DNA of 5,668 nt from an uncultured Clostridia bacterium (GTDB lineage Bacteria; Bacillota_A; Clostridia; Oscillospirales; Oscillospiraceae). The translations under genes were made by a program, and so were the position numbers. Under the pieces are notes generated by a model. That model worked only from the letters and a program-made list of their open reading frames with translations. It was not told the DNA's origin and made no database searches. This document shows, piece by piece, positions 1 through 4,792 of the stretch. The stretch spans positions 1 through 5,668 of the forward strand of contig CAMZIX010000083.1 in the NCBI GenBank assembly GCA_947307375.1. Reading direction: 5' to 3'. Numbering within the stretch: the stretch's first letter is position 1; each line of letters begins with the position of its first letter.

Positions 1-393
1 CACCAGGCCCTCGCCCAGGGCGGCGCCGCGGGTGTCGATCGCGCGGACCCGGCGGTCCGGATAGCTCTCGCGCAGCATGTCGGCGGCGATGTTCGCGGAG
101 TTATAGCTGCCGCTGATGCCGGAGGACATGCTGATAAAGATCACGTCCTGCCCCTCGCGCAGATACGGCTCGAAAAAGTCGGCGTACTGCTGGGGAGAAA
201 TCTGAGTGGTGGTCACGATCTGGCCGGCCTTCATGTCGCGGTAGAAGTCCGCGCCGTTGAAGGCCTCGATATCCAGGCAGACGCGGTCCTCTCCGTTCAC
301 GGTGTAGGTGAAGGGGATCACGCCGATATGATGTTCGTCGGTGAGCCTCCTGGGCAGATTGCCCGAGGTGTCGGTCAGTATGGCAAAAGACAT
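1..393 (-). CDS. DegV family protein (fatty-acid-binding), C-terminal part missing
   Basis: This is the first 131 codons of a DegV/FakB-type protein; the reading frame is open to the window edge. Family members are cytoplasmic two-domain proteins of about 280-290 residues that bind one fatty acid, and FakB members present it to the kinase FakA for phosphorylation. Visible family signatures are the N-terminal strand and loop ILTDTSGNLP (residues 5-14), the TTTQISPQQY segment (61-70, the usual T-S-Q-P-S region), the signature SMSSGISGSYNSA (88-100), and IDTRGAALGEGL (119-130), which matches the usual D-S-x-x-A-S-L-G-E-G-L block. The start ATG (391-393) has a perfect AAGGAGG (complement of 401-407) seven bases upstream, so the start is secure. 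The family is clear; the ligand, and whether it acts as a FakB in phospholipid synthesis, cannot be read from this half. A terminator and its own promoter separate it from the upstream transporter gene. Confidence 0.93.
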   Translation of the reverse strand, partial: MSFAILTDTSGNLPRRLTDEHHIGVIPFTYTVNGEDRVCLDIEAFNGADFYRDMKAGQIVTTTQISPQQYADFFEPYLREGQDVIFISMSSGISGSYNSANIAADMLRESYPDRRVRAIDTRGAALGEGLV

Positions 394-419
394 GGGGGTA
401 CCTCCTTGGGGCCTGTTCT

Positions 420-438
420 GCGGGCCGCTCCGGCCCGC
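420..438 (-). other. GC-rich hairpin at the 5' end of the degV-like mRNA
   Basis: A 7-bp perfect stem (GCGGGCC / GGCCCGC, 420-426 and 432-438) closes a 5-base loop. With the predicted -10 box at 445-450, transcription would begin at about 438, so the hairpin would sit at the extreme 5' end of the message and leave the RBS (401-407) free. Such 5' stems often protect mRNA from decay. There is no T-run after it, so it is not an attenuator. The role is inference. Confidence 0.4.
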
Positions 439-444
439 GGCAAA

Positions 445-474
445 AGCATACCCCACGGCGCGCCGAATAGGCAA
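445..474 (-). promoter_or_regulatory. Predicted sigma-A promoter of the degV-like gene
   Basis: On the minus strand, a -35-like TTGCCT (469-474) and a -10-like TATGCT (445-450) are separated by 18 bases. Each box matches 4 of 6 consensus positions. The predicted start of transcription is near 438, giving a leader of about 45 bases before the ATG at 393. The same TTGCCT -35 hexamer is found in the promoter of the neighbouring transporter gene. No experimental support is available. Confidence 0.5.
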
Positions 475-482
475 GCTACTTT

Positions 483-558
483 CCCGGCCCGTGCGGTAGA
501 AGCCGCGGGAGCCGGGTCTACAGCGCGTAGAATCGGGCGGAAAAGTTCTCTCTTTTCC
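483..558. other. Gene-free stretch upstream of the degV-like promoter, with two inverted repeats
   Basis: Two small inverted repeats lie upstream of the degV-like promoter. One is CCCGGC / GCCGGG (483-488 and 511-516), with a partly pairing interior. The other is a 7-bp perfect repeat GGAAAAG / CTTTTCC (539-545 and 552-558) around a 6-base loop. They could be operator half-sites or mere composition. A short ORF on the plus strand across 328-582 starts inside the degV-like gene, covers its promoter, lacks a recognisable family and is not credible as a gene. Confidence 0.25.
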
Positions 559-580
559 CGGATCAGCAGAAAAAACGCAT

Positions 581-616
581 AAAAAGAGCACGGACGGTCA
601 AAGACCGTCCGTGCTC
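581..616 (-). terminator. Strong Rho-independent terminator of the first GPH transporter gene
   Basis: A perfect 14-bp stem (586-599 paired with 603-616) with a 3-base AAA/TTT loop is followed, in the minus direction, by five T residues (581-585) and soon by a second T-rich run (571-576). It begins 11 bases after the TGA stop of the transporter gene. Stem, loop and T-tract are all canonical. It also prevents read-through into the degV-like gene, which has its own promoter. Confidence 0.92.
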
Positions 617-627
617 CGGGCAGCGGA

Positions 628-2127
628 TCAAGCGTTTGTTTTGCGCTCCGCGAGCTGGCGGCAGATGTCGTCGTACTCGTCCTCGTCCAGCTTGTAGTGC
701 TTTTTGTAGAGGACGTAGGACAGGAACATCAGCACGCAGGGCAGCACGGTCATCACCAGCATCAGGCCGTTGACCTGGCCGGGCTGCACGCCCTGGAGCA
801 GGGCGTCGATGGCCTCGGCCTTCTGCTCGCCGGAGATCAGGCCCTGGTTGGCCAGCTGCTCCTGCTCGGCGATGCCGTTGGTGTACTTCAGCAGACCGAA
901 GACGATGTAGGTGCCGCTGGCGATGGCGATGGTCAGCGCCGAGGCGAGCTTGGTGAAGAAGGGACGCAGCGAGGAGATGATGCCCTCGTCGCGCGTGCCG
1001 AAGCGCAGCTCGTTGTACTCGACGGTGTTCATGATCGAGATCATCATGATCAGATAGAAGCCGTACTGGCCGAAGTTGGCGAGCATGTAGCCCAGCGTGA
1101 CGACGATGAACTTGAGGTCGAAGCCCGCGACGGCGCCGAGGCCCTTCGGCATGAAGAGGCCGGGCAGCAGCATCAGCAGATAGCCGACCAGGGACACCAG
1201 CATCAGCACATCCATCAGCTTTTTGCGGCGCAGGTGGCGGGAGATGGCGGGGTAGAAGATCATCAGGAAGCCCGTCACGAACATGCCCAGCATCTGGAAC
1301 ATCGTGAAGAAGCCGCCCTGGTAGCCGAAGTCGACGTAGATGTAGGTCGAGCCGACGCCCGCCATGACGATGCCGTTGCCGATCTGCTGGATCAGGAAGA
1401 TCAGCGCGATCCACAGCAACTGGTCGTTGCCGGTGATCGTGGTCCAGATCTTCTTGAAGCTGACGGGCGGCACGGGATCGGCGTTGTAGTCGCGCTGCTC
1501 CTTCGTGCCGAAGATCGTGATGGCGAGGAAGGCCGGACCGAGGATGGCGATCACCAGCGCGACGATGCCATAGGCCGTGACGGCGTTGCCGCCGATGGCC
1601 GAGCTGCCGGCGGTGAGCATCGGGATGAAGGCCGCGGCCGTCATGCCGCCGATGCCGGCGAAGAGCGTGGCGCGGGAGGTGAACTGGTTGCGGGTGTTGG
1701 CGTCGGAGCTGAGCGCGGGCACCATGCCCCAGAAGGCGATGTCGTGCATCGTGTAGGTGATGGAGTACAGGAAATAGATCAGCCCGAAGAACCACACGAA
1801 GGGCCAGCCCTGCAGCTTCGTGTTGAAGGCGGCATAGATGACCAGCGAGGTCGTCACGATGCCGATGGCGAGCCAGGGCTTGAACTTGCCCCACTTACCG
1901 CGGGTGCGCTCGATGATGTTGCCCATGACCGGGTCGTTGAGCGCGTCGAACACGCGCGCGGCGACCATGATGCCCGCGATGGCGGACAGCTGCGCCGCCG
2001 TGAGCTGCCGGGTGAAGAGCACGAAGGAGTAGAGGTAGCTGGTGACAAGGGTGTACATCATGTCGCGCCCGATGGTGCCGAGCGGGAACAGGATCAGGTT
2101 CCGTCTGGTGATGCGTTTGTCTTCCAT
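628..2127 (-). CDS. GPH (MelB-like) sugar:cation symporter, MFS superfamily
   Basis: This complete 499-residue inner-membrane transporter has about 12 hydrophobic segments, close to the family's usual 450-500. It is expected to import a glycoside, pentoside or hexuronide with Na+ or H+. Signatures match MelB region by region. GRDMMY (20-25) carries D22, equivalent to MelB D19. FDALNDPVMG (60-69) carries the cation-site aspartates D61 and D65 (MelB D55 and D59), followed by the loop RGKWGKFKPW (76-85). TYTMHDIAFW (124-133) carries D129 (MelB D124), and R152 corresponds to MelB R149. NTVEYNELRFGTRDEG (367-382) leads to K393 (MelB K377). Equivalences are from memory of MelB, not an alignment. 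A polar loop of roughly 40 residues (415-453) precedes the last helix, and the C-terminus is acidic then basic and cytoplasmic. The start has only a weak Shine-Dalgarno (AGAGAGTG, complement of 2132-2139), but a good promoter 36 bases upstream supports it. The substrate cannot be assigned; no glycosidase gene is next to it in the window. Confidence 0.94.
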   Translation of the reverse strand: MEDKRITRRNLILFPLGTIGRDMMYTLVTSYLYSFVLFTRQLTAAQLSAIAGIMVAARVFDALNDPVMGNIIERTRGKWGKFKPWLAIGIVTTSLVIYAAFNTKLQGWPFVWFFGLIYFLYSITYTMHDIAFWGMVPALSSDANTRNQFTSRATLFAGIGGMTAAAFIPMLTAGSSAIGGNAVTAYGIVALVIAILGPAFLAITIFGTKEQRDYNADPVPPVSFKKIWTTITGNDQLLWIALIFLIQQIGNGIVMAGVGSTYIYVDFGYQGGFFTMFQMLGMFVTGFLMIFYPAISRHLRRKKLMDVLMLVSLVGYLLMLLPGLFMPKGLGAVAGFDLKFIVVTLGYMLANFGQYGFYLIMMISIMNTVEYNELRFGTRDEGIISSLRPFFTKLASALTIAIASGTYIVFGLLKYTNGIAEQEQLANQGLISGEQKAEAIDALLQGVQPGQVNGLMLVMTVLPCVLMFLSYVLYKKHYKLDEDEYDDICRQLAERKTNA

Positions 2128-2169
2128 GGTTCACTCTCTTTTCTGTAGGATATTTGCGGTGTTGACCCT

Positions 2170-2198
2170 ATCATAAATCACCGGCGGGAAAAAGGCAA
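2170..2198 (-). promoter_or_regulatory. Predicted sigma-A promoter of the first GPH transporter gene
   Basis: On the minus strand, TTGCCT (2193-2198) and TATGAT (2170-2175, 5 of 6 to consensus) are separated by the optimal 17 bases. A T-rich tract lies just upstream of the -35 box (about 2201-2216, read on the minus strand) and could act as an UP element. The predicted transcript start is near 2163, leaving a leader of about 36 bases. No clear catabolite-repression (cre) palindrome was recognised in or after it. Confidence 0.7.
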
Positions 2199-2317
2199 TC
2201 ACGAAAAGAAAAAAAGACGGGGCGGCGGGCATGACGGTGGTGAGCCGCATTGCAGCGCCGCATATTGGTCGACAGAGAATGGAAAAAGGCCGAGCAATGC
2301 TCTGCCCTGCGGTCGTG
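2199..2317. other. Non-coding central part of the divergent intergenic region
   Basis: No gene is seen here. The stretch contains a direct repeat of GCCGCAT (2244-2250 and 2257-2263, period 13) and an 11-base palindrome GAGCA-A-TGCTC (2292-2302). A 90-codon minus-strand ORF passes through it, but that ORF covers the transporter promoter and reads like translated non-coding DNA. The region may belong to the same dispersed element as the adjacent palindromic repeat; this is inference. Confidence 0.3.
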
Positions 2318-2358
2318 TCATCCTGAGCGGGCGAAGCGAGTGGATGAATTCGCCCGCT
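2318..2358. repeat. Palindromic extragenic repeat (REP-like), single copy in the window
   Basis: A 10-bp perfect inverted repeat, AGCGGGCGAA (2326-2335) and TTCGCCCGCT (2349-2358), brackets a 13-base loop. A second, mutually exclusive pairing joins TCATCC (2318-2323) with GGATGA (2342-2347). The core, GTCATCCTGAGCG followed by GCGAAGCGA and GGAT, resembles a short intergenic repeat that I recall as scattered through many Bacillota and other genomes. There is no T-run on either side, so it is not an intrinsic terminator. It sits upstream of the LtaS-like gene promoter and outside both flanking promoters. The family resemblance is from memory and cannot be tested with a single copy. Confidence 0.5.
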
Positions 2359-2390
2359 GATCAAAAAAGCATAAAACACAGCGAATTGTT

Positions 2391-2419
2391 TTGTAATGTT
2401 CAAAATATAGTGCTATACT
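2391..2419 (+). promoter_or_regulatory. Predicted extended -10 promoter of the LtaS-like gene
   Basis: TTGTAA (2391-2396) and TATACT (2414-2419) are separated by 17 bases, and a TG dinucleotide (2411-2412) one base before the -10 box makes it an extended -10 promoter. TATACT matches 5 of 6 consensus positions. The predicted start of transcription is near 2426, giving a leader of about 29 bases up to the ATG at 2455. Because the promoter lies inside the longest possible ORF, it argues against translation from 2344. Confidence 0.75.
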
Positions 2420-2441
2420 ATCAAAAGAAGTTTTATTGTGC

Positions 2442-2448
2442 AAAGGAG
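2442..2448 (+). promoter_or_regulatory. Ribosome binding site that fixes the LtaS-like start
   Basis: AAAGGAG lies six bases before the ATG at 2455-2457, an ideal Shine-Dalgarno position. The earlier in-frame ATG at 2344 lies in the palindromic repeat, upstream of the predicted promoter, with no comparable site before it. The 2455 start is therefore preferred. Confidence 0.9.
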
Positions 2449-2454
2449 AAGCTT

Positions 2455-4617
2455 ATGCTCTCACTGCTTTTCGTCATCATTTCTTACGGATCTCTGTTGT
2501 TGCTGCTGATGCCGTCAACGAAAACGGGCGTCATTGGGACCGCAGCGCTGTTTGTCCTCGGTCTGGGTTTCATTCTCTATAAGAAAGCATATAAGATCGC
2601 TTTCTGGAAAGGCAAAAAGAACTACAGCCTCCCGGCTGCCGTTGGCTACGCAGCTTTTTTAGGATGGCATTTTTATCACTGGTGGCTTCCATCCTCAAAA
2701 ATGCATGCGCTGGCGGCCGCACTTCATCTGGCGGCCGAAACCATGCTTTTGATCGGTGCGTCAGTGCTGTCCTTGTTGTCTGTATATTTCATCTTCGCCG
2801 TGTTTCAGGCCATCAACAAAAAGATCTCTGGCGCCGACGAGGAGAGCAATTATGCAAAAAGCATCTTTTCCTGCGTGTTTGCTGCAGTCGTAACGGTAGC
2901 TTTGGCGCAGATCATGGCCAACTGTTATGCATTATCCATGGGTCATGTAAAGTATTTTCTGTCCGTCTTGTTCGTGCTGGCTATCATTCTTCTCCTTTTC
3001 TCCCTGATGGGAAAAGTCATACCGTCCGTTCTCCTGGGAGCAGGACTGTTCATGATCATCTTCACCGTCAATGCGTACGTTTATGATTTCAGAGAGCGTT
3101 TATTCGAGCCAGTTGACGTTTATGCTGTAGGCGCAGCAAGGAATGTAGCGGAGAATTACAGCCTGTTTCCAGCGCCAAAGAGCGTTCTTATCGGATGGGG
3201 TATTTTCGCTGTTTTGATAGTCGCGCTCTTTTTTGTACAGCGCAATCATCGATCAAAACTGACTCCGCAAAGAAGAATCGCAATGCTGGCCATTTGTTTC
3301 GTCGGTTTTGTCTCCATTACCTGTTATGCCGCCGGGCTGAAAACTTACCATTGGCATAATCAGGGCGCCATGTTCAACGGCTATGTTTTCGATTTTGTTT
3401 CCAAGTTCAAAGAGATCACAGTATCTGAACCGAAACACTACAGCCCGGAATTGATCGCAGAACTTGCTGAACAATATGCTCCCGAAGAGATCAGCGCATC
3501 AGAAAAGCAGGCGGCTCATCCCCATATCATTGTTATTATGGATGAATCCTTCTCTGATTTGCGTGTGGCCGGGGATTTTTCTACGAATACAGAAGTAATC
3601 CCCTTTATATCATCCCTGAAAGAGAATACCATTTCCGGATATTCGCTGGTGTCTGTTTACGGCGGTAATACGGCCAACACGGAATATGAATTCCTCACGG
3701 GGAATTCATTGGCGTGGCTTTCTCCAAACGTTGTCCCCTATCAGCAATACGTAAGATCGCCTGCCTATTCGATGGTCTCCTATTTGAAGTCGTCCTACGG
3801 CTACAAGGCAGTGGCCATGCATCCGTTCAAATCCAGCGGATGGAATCGTCCTGCCGCTTACGGGAATTTAGGTTTTGATGAATGCCATTTTGAAGAAGAC
3901 TTTCCGCAGCAAAACTACCTCCGGAATTATATCAGCGACCGGGAAATGTTTGAATATCTCATTGATACCTATGAGAGCCTGAAGGATCATCCGCTGTTTA
4001 TCTTCGGTGTAAGTATGCAAAATCACGGTGACTATTCATATGATGGGGAAAACTTTACGCAAACTATTTCGCTCATGGACTATGAAGGATATCCAGAGGT
4101 AGAACAATATCTTTCTCTGATTCACGAAACCGACAAAGCAGTAGAGTATCTGCTCACATATTTTGAAAGTGCGGATGAAGATGTTGTCATCGTATTCTTC
4201 GGTGATCATCAACCCAAAATCAAGGCGTCGTTTTATGAAAAAATCAGCGGAAACGCTGTGGATTCTCTGGATGAGCAGCAAAAGCGCTTTAAAGTTCCGT
4301 TCTTTATCTGGGCCAACTTCGATATTGAAGAAAAGACCATTGAATGTACCAGCATAAACTATTTGTCATCTTTGGTTTATGAAACCGCAGGAATTGCATT
4401 GCCTCCCTACAACATGTTCCTCCGTGAAATGGAGAAAACCATCCCGGTTATCAATGCAAACGGTTTCTACTCGTTCAGTGAAAACTGTTTTCTTCCTTTT
4501 GATGAAGCGAATGCAGATGAACTGAGATGGCTCAATCTGTATGAAGCTTTGCAATATAACAGCCTGTTCGATTCTGAAAAACGAAACAAAACGTTCTTTC
4601 CGGCCTTAGAGAAATAA
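2455..4617 (+). CDS. LTA-synthase-like membrane sulfatase (alkaline phosphatase superfamily phosphoglycerol transferase)
   Basis: This 720-residue enzyme is expected to transfer glycerol-phosphate (or a related phospho-group) from phosphatidylglycerol onto a cell-envelope polymer, as LtaS does outside the membrane. The N-terminal half has about nine hydrophobic segments (roughly 2-20, 24-42, 57-77, 94-117, 134-158, 166-184, 187-209, 243-262, 274-294), against five in S. aureus LtaS. The extracellular catalytic domain spans about 355-640. IVIMDESFSD (359-368) supplies metal ligand E364; GGNTANTEYEF (403-413) supplies nucleophile T406; FFGDHQP (581-587) supplies D584 and H585; MQNHGD (521-526) supplies H524, the likely counterpart of LtaS H416. 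MHPFKSSGWNRP (455-466) aligns with the LtaS H-G-D...W-N-R pocket but has HPF in place of HGD. The set is intact, so activity is expected. Whether it makes LTA or decorates another glycan is unknown. The gene is about 40% GC in sampled lines, well below its neighbours, which suggests transfer. It has its own promoter and terminator. Confidence 0.92.
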   Translation: MLSLLFVIISYGSLLLLLMPSTKTGVIGTAALFVLGLGFILYKKAYKIAFWKGKKNYSLPAAVGYAAFLGWHFYHWWLPSSKMHALAAALHLAAETMLLIGASVLSLLSVYFIFAVFQAINKKISGADEESNYAKSIFSCVFAAVVTVALAQIMANCYALSMGHVKYFLSVLFVLAIILLLFSLMGKVIPSVLLGAGLFMIIFTVNAYVYDFRERLFEPVDVYAVGAARNVAENYSLFPAPKSVLIGWGIFAVLIVALFFVQRNHRSKLTPQRRIAMLAICFVGFVSITCYAAGLKTYHWHNQGAMFNGYVFDFVSKFKEITVSEPKHYSPELIAELAEQYAPEEISASEKQAAHPHIIVIMDESFSDLRVAGDFSTNTEVIPFISSLKENTISGYSLVSVYGGNTANTEYEFLTGNSLAWLSPNVVPYQQYVRSPAYSMVSYLKSSYGYKAVAMHPFKSSGWNRPAAYGNLGFDECHFEEDFPQQNYLRNYISDREMFEYLIDTYESLKDHPLFIFGVSMQNHGDYSYDGENFTQTISLMDYEGYPEVEQYLSLIHETDKAVEYLLTYFESADEDVVIVFFGDHQPKIKASFYEKISGNAVDSLDEQQKRFKVPFFIWANFDIEEKTIECTSINYLSSLVYETAGIALPPYNMFLREMEKTIPVINANGFYSFSENCFLPFDEANADELRWLNLYEALQYNSLFDSEKRNKTFFPALEK

Positions 4618-4688
4618 CGGCGGGCCGGTGCTGCGGAGTAAATAAGCGGCGGCAGATTCATATTCTTGAAAAGGCACATAGACATAAA

Positions 4689-4728
4689 AGTACGGCGAAA
4701 TCGGGGCATTTCTCGATTTCGCCGTACT
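4689..4728. terminator. Bidirectional hairpin terminator between convergent genes
   Basis: A 15-bp perfect stem (4689-4703 with 4714-4728) encloses a 10-base loop that can shrink to 4 bases through G-U and G-C pairs. It lies between the stop codons of the LtaS-like gene and the second transporter gene, which converge on it. T-rich DNA follows on the plus side (AATTTATTTACTT) and a short TTTAT follows on the minus side. Neither tail is a clean T-run, so termination efficiency is uncertain, but position and stem strength fit a shared terminator. Confidence 0.75.
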
Positions 4729-4747
4729 AATTTATTTACTTCATTGT

Positions 4748-4780
4748 GCCGAAGGGCGGGGCCGGCCGCTCCCTTCTGGC
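4748..4780 (-). other. Imperfect GC-rich hairpin just after the second transporter gene
   Basis: GCCGAAGGG (4748-4756) can pair with CCCTTC-T-GGC (4771-4780) with one bulged base, and the GC-rich interior can pair partly. It starts 12 bases after the transporter stop on the minus strand. No T-run follows, so it more likely caps or protects the 3' end of the mRNA, with termination at the perfect hairpin further on. The role is inference. Confidence 0.4.
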
Positions 4781-4792
4781 AAACGAAGAACG

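Noticed and set aside
328..582. 84-codon plus-strand ORF over the degV-like start region
   Set aside because: It overlaps the degV-like start, its RBS and its promoter, and has no recognisable motif.
563..1894. 443-codon minus-strand ORF in another frame of the first transporter
   Set aside because: It is a histidine- and arginine-rich frame-shifted shadow of the same strand, and it runs through the perfect terminator hairpin at 586-616.
697..2148. 483-codon plus-strand ORF antisense to the first transporter
   Set aside because: Its translation is low-complexity (rich in H, E, D, Q, G and A) with no recognisable domain, as expected from the complement of a GC-rich gene. The opposite strand encodes a clear GPH transporter with a promoter and terminator.
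2326..2358. Palindrome as an intrinsic terminator
   Set aside because: Neither side has a T-run in the correct orientation, and no gene ends here; both flanking genes start from this region.
2131..2403. 90-codon minus-strand ORF in the divergent intergenic region
   Set aside because: It spans the transporter promoter, the palindromic repeat and the LtaS-like promoter, has no convincing ribosome binding site and no family resemblance.
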